Source of the DNA: Leadbetterella sp040829825
GTDB lineage: Bacteria > Bacteroidota > Bacteroidia > Cytophagales > Spirosomataceae
Strand: one strand, 5' to 3'
Length of the DNA stretch: 64,000 bases
Assembly: GCF_040829825.1 (NCBI RefSeq)
Contig: NZ_JBFOLH010000016.1
Made by a program: the position numbers and the translations under genes
The notes under the pieces: generated by a model
What the model saw: only the letters and a program-made list of their open reading frames with translations
Databases searched by the model: none
Told to the model about the DNA's origin: nothing
Part shown: positions 1 through 8,219 of the stretch, one piece after another
Position numbering within the stretch: the stretch's first letter is position 1
Layout: the number at the start of each line of letters is the position of its first letter

Positions 1-74
1 TTATTCGCTTTTGCCTCCGAAAAATAAGAAATAATCCCCTTTTAATAAAGAATTTAGCCTGTTAACAGCAAACC

Positions 75-1538
75 CTATTTAAGGTACTCACGGGTTTTAA
101 TCAAAGGAATTTTCATTCCATAATGCTTATTCAATGCTTTAATAAACTCGTTGGCTATTACAGCCTGCCCAAACGCTGTAGGATAGAAACCATCATTAGA
201 ATAAAAATTCCCTCCCGGGTATTTAAACTCCACCTGAACCCCATCATCCGTAATAAACTTCCCTTCCCTGATCTTTTTAAAAAGGCCGTGCAGGTCTACC
301 ACCGGAAAATTGTATCTCTCACTAAGTATTTCTATTTCTATATTTTTATAGCGCATATTATTATAGACCGAATTACTTACAAATTCGCTATAGTATGCTC
401 TAACATCCATAGGCCCCCCTAATTTTGTTCGCTTATTTACAACAATGTCTTCTTTAAGCGCCAGGCTGACCCGCGGACTCAACAGCGAGTCAAGTGTGGA
501 GTTCATCAGGAAAACAGAATTATCTAAATCAGTGTTAGAATGAAATACCAGGTCTCTTTTTACCAGCAGGCTATTATATACCTCTCTCGCCGTCACTACG
601 TAAAACAGAGGAGTATCCATGGGGTCCGGAATATTGGCCACACACAAAAGCCTCTTCCTTTCCCCTGTTACTAAATTAGTAGTTCCCCAGGCCAGCCGCT
701 GTTCATTATTTCCTATCGCCCCCCAGGGTATGATAGCATCGAAAGACCCTGCTAAAGCTTCTCCATTAACCATTTTCACCAGGTCTGTATAGCCCGATTC
801 TAAGGTTACCAAATCTGCAGGGTTCTTTTCACAATAAACGGAATATTCGTTATCACCTAAACGGTCTGCAAAAATATTCTCTCCTCCATCTTTAAAAAGC
901 TGTAACAATTGCCACCGCTCCGAGTTGGCTACCGCCCAGTTCTTCAACTGGCTTACCTCCCGGTTCTTTTCCATTTCAAAATCCTTCTCCGTGTTTACAG
1001 AAATGCCCAGGTTATTATTTACCAGCTTAAATTTTGGAGCCGGCCCGCCCGTAGGGTTAAAGTGGGTAAGCACTAATCTGCCTACCCCGTTCAGGTTTTG
1101 ATGGGCAAAAGTGGGTGTTTTAAAGTCAGTCAACCCCATTTGCCGGGCAATTAATACCGGGTAGCTGGTTTCCATCCCGTCATTAAAGTAACCGCCATCT
1201 CTGAACCCTGCTGTTAAGCTGCTGCCGTATGCATAATATTGGAACGGTTTACCCTTGTTTTCCGACCGCTGAAATTCCCGTAAATCCAGTGAGGGCTGAG
1301 GAGGTGCTCCAGGTCTTACAGGCGGAATAAATACAGTTGTATCGCCCACAATCACCAAAGATTTGATAAAACGGGTTCGTTCCTTTAGGAGGGAAATCTC
1401 CTTTTCAACCCTGCTTTTTATAGTATCTCCATTAATGACATAAACATCAGGAACGTCTGATTTCAGGATATCCTTCTCCCCGCAGCTCATCAGACCTCCG
1501 ATAACAAGTAGTAAATTTAGTAGCACTTTATTCTTCAT
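75..1538 (-). CDS. SGNH/GDSL-hydrolase-like lipoprotein
   Basis: The protein has 487 residues and starts with a lipoprotein signal (hydrophobic stretch ending in LMSCG, Cys19). A GDSL-like block I is visible at about residues 103-111 (YGSSLTAG). A block V-like segment lies near residue 449 (DGFYP, then AFGQAVIAN). In canonical SGNH enzymes block V is DxxHP, but here the catalytic His position is Tyr, so activity on esters is uncertain. It is probably anchored in the outer membrane. A decayed second copy of its 3' end lies just upstream at 1894-2073. Bases 1-74, downstream of the stop, hold nothing I recognise. Family assignment is by motif reading only. Confidence 0.6.
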   Translation of the reverse strand: MKNKVLLNLLLVIGGLMSCGEKDILKSDVPDVYVINGDTIKSRVEKEISLLKERTRFIKSLVIVGDTTVFIPPVRPGAPPQPSLDLREFQRSENKGKPFQYYAYGSSLTAGFRDGGYFNDGMETSYPVLIARQMGLTDFKTPTFAHQNLNGVGRLVLTHFNPTGGPAPKFKLVNNNLGISVNTEKDFEMEKNREVSQLKNWAVANSERWQLLQLFKDGGENIFADRLGDNEYSVYCEKNPADLVTLESGYTDLVKMVNGEALAGSFDAIIPWGAIGNNEQRLAWGTTNLVTGERKRLLCVANIPDPMDTPLFYVVTAREVYNSLLVKRDLVFHSNTDLDNSVFLMNSTLDSLLSPRVSLALKEDIVVNKRTKLGGPMDVRAYYSEFVSNSVYNNMRYKNIEIEILSERYNFPVVDLHGLFKKIREGKFITDDGVQVEFKYPGGNFYSNDGFYPTAFGQAVIANEFIKALNKHYGMKIPLIKTREYLK

Positions 1539-1893
1539 TGATTTTTATAATACATTGATTCTATGATAACTAAAATGTAATGATTCTTTAATTAAATGAT
1601 GTGTTATAATCTCATTACAATATTAAACCTGCACCGTCTAAACCATTTCTTGATTCAAATCAAGAAAAAATTGATTCAATTAGCCATAAGGCTACGTGAT
1701 TCCTTTTATGACAAGTCCCGGAATCTATAAAGACAGACTAATCTCAATTTGTGTTTATTCAAGAAAGGGAGACGTCCTCCTTTTAACACAGCAAAGTTAA
1801 GGGGAGGTTTACACATAATCTCTTGATTTAAAATAAGAAAAAAATTGATTTGAATCAATTCGTGTAGTTACACAGTTTCATTTTCAACCGTAT
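1539..1893. other. AT-rich intergenic region with two related dyad motifs
   Basis: This non-coding stretch lies between the SGNH-like gene and the pseudogene. It carries a perfect 10-bp dyad at 1646-1667 (arm TTTCTTGATT, spacer CA). A related but imperfect copy lies at 1821-1839 and is followed by a second dyad at 1844-1859 (arm ATTGATT, spacer TG). The two blocks (1646-1680 and 1821-1860) look like diverged copies of one motif of about 35 bp. They may be operators of the SGNH-like gene or remains of the duplication that made the pseudogene. No TAnnTTTG box was found here on the minus strand. Confidence 0.5.
1646..1667. promoter_or_regulatory. Perfect 22-bp dyad, candidate operator
   Basis: The arms TTTCTTGATT and AATCAAGAAA are exact reverse complements separated by CA, about 110 bp upstream of the SGNH-like start codon. 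Symmetry of this length fits a dimeric regulator's site. No adjacent regulator gene is visible, so the role is inferred. Confidence 0.4.
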
Positions 1894-2073
1894 CTAACCT
1901 TCCATGATCCCTATTCCGAAACGAAACAATATATTGGCAATCACAGCATGACCAAAAGCACCGGGTCGAATACCATCGGAAGAAAAAAATCTCCACCCGG
2001 TCACTTAGCGCTGACCTGTATCCCATCATCGGTAACCATTCGGCCCGCATTGATTTTTTGTAAAGCTGGTCAA
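1894..2073 (-). pseudogene. Remnant of a second SGNH-like gene (3' end only)
   Basis: Read on the minus strand this segment encodes the end of a protein similar to the neighbour at 75-1538. Visible matches are DQLYKK versus GLFKK, then MVTDDGIQV versus FITDDGVQV, then PGGDFFSSDG versus PGGNFYSNDG, then AFGHAVIAN versus AFGQAVIAN. The frame is broken twice. One base is missing in the A run near 2052-2057, and a TGA stands where the intact copy has Tyr (the codon before PGG). Nothing of the 5' four fifths remains, and the terminator of the next gene abuts it. It is a dead partial tandem duplicate; the 75-codon open frame over it is in another phase and is not a gene. Confidence 0.8.
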
Positions 2074-2076
2074 TAA

Positions 2077-2110
2077 AAAAACAGGGCCGCTGCATGCAAC
2101 GACCCTGTTT
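2077..2110 (-). terminator. Rho-independent terminator of the small secreted protein gene
   Basis: The arms AAAACAGGG and CCCTGTTTT flank a partly paired GCATGC core. On the minus strand the stem runs into a T tract, as expected for termination after the gene ending at 2129. Confidence 0.75.
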
Positions 2111-2128
2111 TACCGTAAGCGGCTTTTC

Positions 2129-2479
2129 TTAGTTTACTGAAGCTACTCTGTTAGTAGTAGTATTGATCTTAATGTCTTTGGAGATCACTTTTCCAGCCAC
2201 TCTGACCTCAAAAGCATAATCTCCGTCAGGGAAACCGGCCAGGTTATACACCTTTACAAAAGCCGGAGTTTCTCCGATAACCTCGCGGTAAATTACATCA
2301 CCGGCTGCATTCTTGATAGATACCGATCCCTTCTCAACCAGTTCAGGAATGGTCACTTTGAATTTCAGTCCGTCAACTACTTTCACCTCCACTTTCTTAG
2401 GAGCGGCAGGTAAAGATTCGTTTGCATAAGCATTGCCCAATCCGGCCAATAACGCCAATACGATTACAAGCTTTTTCAT
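2129..2479 (-). CDS. Small secreted protein of unknown function
   Basis: The protein has 116 residues when started at 2479 (MKKLVIVLALLAGLGNAYA, a clear signal peptide). A longer frame runs to 2542 but its start would lie inside the promoter, so it is rejected. The mature part of about 95 residues is predicted all-beta with alternating hydrophobic residues. It resembles the small single-domain exported proteins with a sorting-domain-like or DUF3244-like fold common in Bacteroidota, but I cannot assign a family. It has its own promoter and terminator, so it is monocistronic. Confidence 0.7.
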   Translation of the reverse strand: MKKLVIVLALLAGLGNAYANESLPAAPKKVEVKVVDGLKFKVTIPELVEKGSVSIKNAAGDVIYREVIGETPAFVKVYNLAGFPDGDYAFEVRVAGKVISKDIKINTTTNRVASVN

Positions 2480-2541
2480 AATTCTTCTGGTTTTTTGATT
2501 ATGTAATAAATTTGGTTTAATGTCTCGTTGTTCTGACATCA

Positions 2542-2573
2542 CAAAGGTAGATAACTTACTTAATTCGTGTCAA
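2542..2573 (-). promoter_or_regulatory. Bacteroidota-type promoter of the small secreted protein gene
   Basis: On the minus strand a TACCTTTG box (2542-2549) is preceded 21 bp upstream by TTG (2571-2573). It matches the TTG-N19-21-TAnnTTTG pattern and gives a leader of about 55 nt to the ATG at 2479, which supports that start. Confidence 0.7.
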
Positions 2574-2891
2574 TTACCTGAAAAAAGTTCCTTCCAGGAT
2601 GCTACGAAAATATTAGAATAGTACCACAGTTCTATAAAAAGTACAAGCATTCGTTTGAAATCTCATAGGGTTACCTTTCCAGCTGATTTTCAGGCAATTG
2701 CACTTAACTAAGAAATCTATAGGACAACTACCCGGGGAATGTACTTTTTTTCAGGAATTCTTACAAATCAAAAAAACAGGCAAAACGCTTGTATTTGATC
2801 ATTTCTAAAGTAACTTTCACTTTTTAGACACCCGTAGCCGGGCATCCGGTACATATACCCGGAACTATACACTCGGAACCAGTATACATAC
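2574..2891. other. Intergenic region before the MFS gene
   Basis: This is AT-rich non-coding DNA between divergent genes. The only structure I see is a short array of CGGAACT-type repeat units at 2846-2887, directly before the MFS start codon. No convincing TAnnTTTG box was found for the plus-strand gene. Confidence 0.5.
2846..2887. repeat. Short family-B heptad array upstream of the MFS gene
   Basis: Units beginning CGGTAC, CGGAACT and CGGAACC are spaced 13 and 14 bp apart. The sequence style is the same as the arrays near 9.4, 10.2 and 13.7 kb. This copy differs because it sits at the 5' side of a gene, ending 4 bp before the ATG. Confidence 0.65.
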
Positions 2892-4364
2892 ATGAAAAAA
2901 CCTGACCTTTCTTTCTGGCAGATCTGGAACATGAGCTTTGGCTTTTTAGGCATACAATTCGGATTTGCCCTGCAGAATGCCAATACTTCCCGTATTTTCG
3001 AAACCCTGGGCGCCGATGTCGATAAAATCGGCCTGTACTGGCTGGCTGCCCCCGTGACCGGCCTGCTGGTTCAGCCGGTAGTCGGCTATTTTTCAGACAA
3101 AACCTGGACCCGCTTCGGGCGTAGAAAACCTTACTTTATGATCGGGGCCCTGCTGGCCTCGCTGGCCCTGCTCATCATGCCCAATTCACCCGCGCTCTGG
3201 GTGGCCATAGGCACCCTCTGGATCATGGACAGCTCCATTAACATCAGCATGGAGCCGTTCCGCGCTTTTGTAGGCGACAACCTGAACGAAAAACAACGCC
3301 CGCTGGGATTCTTTACCCAAAGCTTCTTTATCGGCCTGGGGGCGGTGGTAGGCTCTGCCCTGCCCTATATTTTTACCAACTGGATCGGCCTTTCCAATAC
3401 AGCCGGACCCGGTGTGATCCCCGAATCGGTCAAATGGTCGTTTTACTGTGGCGGTATTGTATTCTTCCTGGCCGTGCTCTGGACCGTGCTGCGCTCCTCC
3501 GAATACCCGCCGGAAGAGCTCGAAAAATTTGAAGGAAGCGTATCTTCCGAAACCGCCGTCACCGATGTACCCGTACAGAAACAAATGATTTACGGGCTGG
3601 CATTCCTGGCGGCAGGGCTGCTCTCCTGGCAGCTGATCAGCATGAACGGGCTCGACAAAGAGCTGTTCATTCTCTCGGGCGGTGTGGCCTTAACCGGCCT
3701 GTTGTTTGTACTGGCGGGTTTGTTGCGGCAAAACCGTATCTCCAACGGCTTCACCGAAATCATTACCGGCATGCTGGATATGCCGGCCACCATGAAGCAG
3801 CTGGCCCTGGTACAGTTTTTTACCTGGTTCGCTCTTTTTGCCATGTGGATATACACCACCCAGGCTGTTACAGGGCACGTGTTCGGGTCGCACGACCCTA
3901 CCTCAAAAGTATACAATGACGCCGCCGACTGGGTGTCTGTTATGTTCTCCTTCTACAGCCTGGTATGCGCAGTAGCCGCTTTCGGCCTGCCGAGGCTGGC
4001 GGCAAAAATGGGCAATCAGAAGGCCCACCTCCTGGCGCTGACCCTCGGCGGACTGGGCCTGATTTCCATTTATTTCGCCACTGACCGGACCCACCTTATC
4101 CTGGCCATGACCGGGGTGGGAATTGCCTGGGCCAGTATCCTATCCGTACCGTATACGCTCCTGTCTAACTCCCTGCCAGCCGCCAAAATGGGGTATTACA
4201 TGGGTGTGTTCAACTTCTTTATCGTAATTCCACAGATTGTGGCAGGCACTATCCTGGGCTTTGTATTAAAGACCTTTTTTAACAGCGAACCGGTCTACGC
4301 GCTCATCATCGGCGGGATTTCCATGATTTTAGCCGGGCTGCTGACCTTGCTGGTGAAGGAATGA
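2892..4364 (+). CDS. MFS transporter, SLC45/sugar-symporter-like
   Basis: This 490-residue inner-membrane protein has about 12 hydrophobic segments. The N-terminus (FWQIWNMSFGFLGIQFGFALQ) and the loop after TM2 (GYFSDKTWTRFGRRKPYF, the MFS GxxxDrxgRR signature) match the bacterial SLC45-like group that includes maltose and other oligosaccharide permeases. Proton-coupled sugar import is the likely role, but the substrate cannot be read from sequence and no glycosidase genes are adjacent. Its last 36 bases overlap the convergent glycosyltransferase gene. Confidence 0.8.
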   Translation: MKKPDLSFWQIWNMSFGFLGIQFGFALQNANTSRIFETLGADVDKIGLYWLAAPVTGLLVQPVVGYFSDKTWTRFGRRKPYFMIGALLASLALLIMPNSPALWVAIGTLWIMDSSINISMEPFRAFVGDNLNEKQRPLGFFTQSFFIGLGAVVGSALPYIFTNWIGLSNTAGPGVIPESVKWSFYCGGIVFFLAVLWTVLRSSEYPPEELEKFEGSVSSETAVTDVPVQKQMIYGLAFLAAGLLSWQLISMNGLDKELFILSGGVALTGLLFVLAGLLRQNRISNGFTEIITGMLDMPATMKQLALVQFFTWFALFAMWIYTTQAVTGHVFGSHDPTSKVYNDAADWVSVMFSFYSLVCAVAAFGLPRLAAKMGNQKAHLLALTLGGLGLISIYFATDRTHLILAMTGVGIAWASILSVPYTLLSNSLPAAKMGYYMGVFNFFIVIPQIVAGTILGFVLKTFFNSEPVYALIIGGISMILAGLLTLLVKE

Positions 4365-5507
4365 AAAAGCCTTGAAATTGTCGGCAGTGAAAGGCCGGGG
4401 AGTCAAACTCGGGGAAGCAGCGGCCGGATTACCGGCCGGTTGGATCAAATGCTCTAAAATGAGCCTGGCGCCTGCGGCCTCCCACTCCCGGAAAACGGAG
4501 CGTTTGTTTGTATAACCTGCCATAAAACGGATAAAATCAGAGACGGCAAATGTATTGCGGTACAAGCCGGCTCCTGACCGCTCCCCGTCTATGGCGTTAC
4601 AGGTTTGCTCGTAGTGGTTTTTTATGGGTACCATCAGCACGGGCTTGCCCAGCAGCATGGCTTCACAAACCGACTCAAAGCCTGCCGTAGAAATAACCCC
4701 TTTGCATTTCTGCATCATTTCCAGGAACCGGGAGCCGTTTATCCGATGAAAAAACAGGTTGGGTGAGACCTCCTCCACCTCTTCCTCCTGGGGCCTGTCT
4801 GAAAAACAGTGAATACGGTTCACAGGAAATCTTCTTTGCCAGCCGGCTATCTCATCGGCCATGGTTTGCTGGGTCACGTAGGCCAGGAAATAATCTCCCG
4901 GCCCGGGATCCAGCTTTTTTACCTCATCTCTCAGAAGTGGCGGAACAAGGTGGATATTTTTATCCGGCTCACCGGCATAAAACGATAAAGCCAGCCTCTT
5001 TTCAGCACCCAGGGCGGTAATGCGGCTGTTCAGGTTCACTAAAAAACGGTTCAGCCGGTTGCCCTCCGGGTGAACAAAATCTTTGTGCAGCATTAAATAC
5101 TGGTGAGCAATGCACACCATCGGGGCCTTTTTCCGGAACAGCACCTGGTGCAGGCCTCCCAAAACATCGTAAAAATTGACGATAACATCGGGCTGAAGCT
5201 CCCGGATGCAGCGATCTATCCGGAAAAGGCTGCTGCAATACTGCCGGAAATGCCGGAAAAGAGCCTTGAAAGTATTGGGTAAAGAAAGCGCCCTGGTCTT
5301 CCGGCTGTAAGCCAGTCCCGGACTGACGAAAGGTATGATCTCTGCCGGGAAGGCCTCCCGGAAAAACGCCTGGACCCGGTGACCGCTCCCGGAGCCTACC
5401 AGTGCCCCCGAAACCTCGTGGCCCTGTTTTTTGATGATCTCTGCGAGGGCAATGGCCTGGGTCAGGTGCCCCCGCCCTTCTCCCTGCACAATGAAAAGAA
5501 ATTTCAT
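4329..5507 (-). CDS. Glycosyltransferase, GT-B fold (MurG/UGT-like)
   Basis: The protein has 392 residues. The N-terminal loop GEGRGHLTQA resembles the acceptor-side glycine loop of GT1/GT28 enzymes. The C-terminal donor-site region at about residues 270-310 (STAGFESVCEAMLLGKPVLMVP) has the expected glycine and glutamate pattern for nucleotide-sugar binding. It starts on an ATGA overlap with the upstream phosphoesterase gene, so the two are translationally coupled. A role in a lipid or cell-surface glycoconjugate is inferred from that partner; the acceptor is unknown. Confidence 0.7.
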   Translation of the reverse strand: MKFLFIVQGEGRGHLTQAIALAEIIKKQGHEVSGALVGSGSGHRVQAFFREAFPAEIIPFVSPGLAYSRKTRALSLPNTFKALFRHFRQYCSSLFRIDRCIRELQPDVIVNFYDVLGGLHQVLFRKKAPMVCIAHQYLMLHKDFVHPEGNRLNRFLVNLNSRITALGAEKRLALSFYAGEPDKNIHLVPPLLRDEVKKLDPGPGDYFLAYVTQQTMADEIAGWQRRFPVNRIHCFSDRPQEEEVEEVSPNLFFHRINGSRFLEMMQKCKGVISTAGFESVCEAMLLGKPVLMVPIKNHYEQTCNAIDGERSGAGLYRNTFAVSDFIRFMAGYTNKRSVFREWEAAGARLILEHLIQPAGNPAAASPSLTPRPFTADNFKAFSFLHQQGQQPG

Positions 5508-6292
5508 CCCGTTATGGCCAGTGAAACCGTTAAAGGAGCTTCCTGTTCCACCTCTTTTTCCCGGAAATAAATCAGCTCCCAGTTGCCTTCGTCATCTTCA
5601 ACCAGCGCAGAAAGCGACTCCACCCAGTCGCCTGAATTCAGGTACAGCACCCCGTTGATGTCCCGGATGGCCGGCTGGTGGATATGCCCGCAGATAATGC
5701 CGTCGCACCCTTTGGCACGGGCCATTTCCGACAGCTTCTCTTCAAAGTCTGTAATGTAATTCACGGCCTGCTTAACCGAATTTTTGATCTTTTGCGACAG
5801 GGAGAAATACGGCAATCCGCGCCAGGTACGGTAGCGGTTATACTGTTTATTCAGCCAGAGCAGGAAAGTATAGCCCAGGTCGCCCAGGTAAGCCAGCCAT
5901 TTCATGTGCAACGTCACGCTGTCGAACACATCGCCGTGGGTTACGTAAAATTTCCTTTCCCCCGATTTAAGAATATAATCTCTCCGGATCTGGAAATTTT
6001 TTCCTATCACCAGCGGAAGCACATTATCAAGAAAATCATCGTGATTGCCCCGCAGGTAGATCACCTTGGTATCGTAGCGGTCCATCATCTTCAGCACCAC
6101 CCGGAAAAACCCGGTGTGCTTTTTCTTCCAGGAGCCGTACTTTTTCAATTGCCAGCCGTCAATGATGTCGCCGTTGAGAATGAGCCGGTCGCAGCGACAC
6201 GACTTGAGAAACTCCGTCACCTCCCGGGCTTTGGATCCGCCGGTGCCTAAATGAAGGTCAGAGATGACTACGGTGCGATATCGGTTTTTCAT
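5504..6292 (-). CDS. LpxH-like calcineurin-fold metallophosphoesterase
   Basis: The metal-binding motifs appear in order: SDLHLG, NGDIID, GNHDD, THGD and GHIHQP. That series and the length of about 262 residues fit the COG2908 group related to UDP-2,3-diacylglucosamine diphosphatase of lipid A synthesis. I start it at MKNRYRTVV (6292), because the motif SDLHLG is normally about 12-15 residues from the N-terminus; a further ATG lies 18 bases upstream. It precedes and overlaps a glycosyltransferase gene, suggesting a joint role in a glycolipid pathway. Whether this is the true LpxH or a paralogue is open. Confidence 0.7.
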   Translation of the reverse strand: MKNRYRTVVISDLHLGTGGSKAREVTEFLKSCRCDRLILNGDIIDGWQLKKYGSWKKKHTGFFRVVLKMMDRYDTKVIYLRGNHDDFLDNVLPLVIGKNFQIRRDYILKSGERKFYVTHGDVFDSVTLHMKWLAYLGDLGYTFLLWLNKQYNRYRTWRGLPYFSLSQKIKNSVKQAVNYITDFEEKLSEMARAKGCDGIICGHIHQPAIRDINGVLYLNSGDWVESLSALVEDDEGNWELIYFREKEVEQEAPLTVSLAITG

Positions 6293-6320
6293 ATACGCAA
6301 ATATCTGCACCGGAAATTAC

Positions 6321-6345
6321 CTGGTAATTAAGGGATTGTTACCAG
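6321..6345. repeat. Short hairpin before the LpxH-like gene
   Basis: The arms CTGGTAA and TTACCAG are exact complements with an 11-base loop. It lies about 30 bp upstream of the LpxH-like start and next to the family-A repeats. Function is unknown. Confidence 0.35.
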
Positions 6346-6354
6346 ACCGTTAAA

Positions 6355-6524
6355 TAAGTGAAAAGATAAAAGTGAAAAACTAAAAGCTAAGGAACATTCT
6401 GTATTTATGTGAGGATTGTGATAAGTGAAAAGTTAAAAACTAAAAACTAAAAGTTAAGGTACATTCCGTAATTATATGCAGAAATGTACCTTAACTGTTC
6501 ACTTTTAACTGTTCACTTTTAACT
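6355..6524. repeat. Family-A heptad array, two direct copies and one inverted
   Basis: Copies at 6355-6399 and 6422-6467 run in the same direction and the copy at 6483-6524 is inverted. Each is made of 7-bp units (GTGAAAA, GTTAAAA, ACTAAAA, GTGAACA) and ends in a conserved GTTAAGG plus TACATT. The second and third copies form a stem of about 15 bp with the loop near 6468-6482. On the minus strand this stem is followed by T-rich sequence, so it may act as the pyk terminator. The array ends 9 bp from the pyk stop codon. Confidence 0.8.
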
Positions 6525-6533
6525 TATACCTTC

Positions 6534-7991
6534 CTACACCGTCATCAGCGTCAGGTTATTCGTCCTGTGCTGCTTTCCGAGCGGGTAGCTCGACATGTTG
6601 ATAAACTTATCTCCTTTCACCAGCAGCCCTTTCTTCTCAATGAACTTGTTGGCTTCATCGATCAGGATAAGCTCGTTATCGGCGTGCTCAAGATCTTTCT
6701 GGGAAAACGCATTCACTCCCCAGTACAGGCTGAGCTGGTTAAGCAGCTTTTCATTCCCGGTAACGATATAAATCTGCGATTTGGGCCGGTGGTGCGACAA
6801 ACGGAAAGCGGTATACCCCGATGTAGTTACGCCTACAATGGCTTTCACCCGGAGGTCACGCGCCAGGCGACAGCCCATCATGATCACGTTATCGTTGTCT
6901 TTTTCTATCGAAACATAGTTCGGGTCGGTCACCCGGGTATGGTGCCGGTAATACAGCACCGACGGGTCCCCGTATTCTTCAATATGCTGAATGGTACGGG
7001 TCATGGTCTGTACCGCCAGCAACGGGTACTTACCGGAGGCGCTCTCTGCGCTCAGCATGACCGCATCAGCACCATCAAGAACGGCATTGGCCACGTCGCC
7101 CACTTCTGCCCGGGTAGGGGTCGGGCTGTCGATCATGCTTTCCAGCATCTGGGTAGCCACAATCACCGGCTTCACGGCCAGGTGGCATTGGCTGACCAGC
7201 CTTTTCTGGATGATCGGCACCTCTTCCGAGGGCATTTCAACGCCCAGGTCACCCCGTGCCACCATCACACCGTCAGCGGCATCAATGATCTCGTCCATAT
7301 TCTGAATGGCTTCGGGCTTTTCCATCTTGGCAATTACCCGTGCCTGCGATCCTCTTTCCCTGATGTATTCTTTTATCTTCAGAATTTCTTCTGCCGTACG
7401 TACAAATGACAAGGCTACCCAGTCCACATCATTCTCCAGCCCGAATTCCAGATCCCGGAAATCTTTATCCGTTACCGAAGGCTGCGAAATATTGGTATTG
7501 GGCAGGTTAACCCCTTTCTTCTGCTTTAACAGGCCCCCATATACCACTTCGGTGATCACTTCGTGGGTCTCTTCGTTGATCTCTATTACCTTCACTTCCA
7601 GCTTCCCGTCGTCCATCAGGATCCGGTCTCCCGTCTTAACATCGCGGTACATCCCGTCGTAAGGAGTGCTGGCACGCTCCGAGTTTCCTACAATATCTTC
7701 ATTGGTAAAAATAAAGCGACTTCCCTTTTCAAGCGGAACACCGGCATTGCCGCCTTCCATCAGTCCTACCCGGATCTTCGGGCCCTGAAGGTCCTGCAGA
7801 ATGGCACAGTGAAACCCATGCTCACGGTTGATCTTCCTGATTCTTTCTATTCTTACTTTGTGCTCCTCGTGGGTGCCGTGCGAAAAATTAAGCCGGAAAA
7901 CATTTACTCCTGCCCTCGCCAAAGCAATCAGCATTTCTTCACTTTCCGAGGCCGGACCCACCGTAGCCACTATTTTGGTCTTCTTTATCAT
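6534..7991 (-). CDS. pyk: Pyruvate kinase
   Basis: This 485-residue protein catalyses the last step of glycolysis, phosphoenolpyruvate plus ADP to pyruvate plus ATP. The N-terminus KTKIVATVGPAS, the substrate-site NFSHG, the metal and catalytic segment MVARGDLGVEMP and the ATQMLESM motif are all present. The C-terminal regulatory domain seems complete. It is transcribed alone. Start and stop agree with the family length. Confidence 0.95.
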   Translation of the reverse strand: MIKKTKIVATVGPASESEEMLIALARAGVNVFRLNFSHGTHEEHKVRIERIRKINREHGFHCAILQDLQGPKIRVGLMEGGNAGVPLEKGSRFIFTNEDIVGNSERASTPYDGMYRDVKTGDRILMDDGKLEVKVIEINEETHEVITEVVYGGLLKQKKGVNLPNTNISQPSVTDKDFRDLEFGLENDVDWVALSFVRTAEEILKIKEYIRERGSQARVIAKMEKPEAIQNMDEIIDAADGVMVARGDLGVEMPSEEVPIIQKRLVSQCHLAVKPVIVATQMLESMIDSPTPTRAEVGDVANAVLDGADAVMLSAESASGKYPLLAVQTMTRTIQHIEEYGDPSVLYYRHHTRVTDPNYVSIEKDNDNVIMMGCRLARDLRVKAIVGVTTSGYTAFRLSHHRPKSQIYIVTGNEKLLNQLSLYWGVNAFSQKDLEHADNELILIDEANKFIEKKGLLVKGDKFINMSSYPLGKQHRTNNLTLMTV

Positions 7992-8180
7992 TACTAAAAA
8001 ACGGTTTTTACCACTTCTGACAGGCTTTTATTCCTGAAAAACAAAAAATACGGGCGTAAAATTAGACATATTCATTCATAGTAACAGAATAAAATATCAG
8101 ATACTTTCTAAATGATTGGCATATTATTCTTAATTGGCCCTTTCGGGTACCTGATCCTTTCCTTCCCTGCTGAATTTCCT

Positions 8181-8188
8181 TACTTTTG
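8181..8188 (+). promoter_or_regulatory. TAnnTTTG box of leuA
   Basis: TACTTTTG lies 32 bp before the ATG at 8220. It argues against the longer open frame that starts at 8112, because that start would be upstream of the promoter. Confidence 0.55.
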
Positions 8189-8219
8189 TCCCATCGTTAA
8201 TCTACCCTTAATAGTGAAT

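Noticed and set aside
1868..2095. 75-codon minus-strand gene
   Set aside because: The phase showing similarity to the SGNH-like protein is another one; this open frame is an accident over the pseudogene.
2480..2542. N-terminal extension of the small secreted protein
   Set aside because: It would begin inside the promoter box and place 21 polar residues before the signal peptide.
8112..8219. N-terminal extension of leuA
   Set aside because: The extension covers the promoter box and has no similarity to LeuA; ATG 8220 gives the usual N-terminus.
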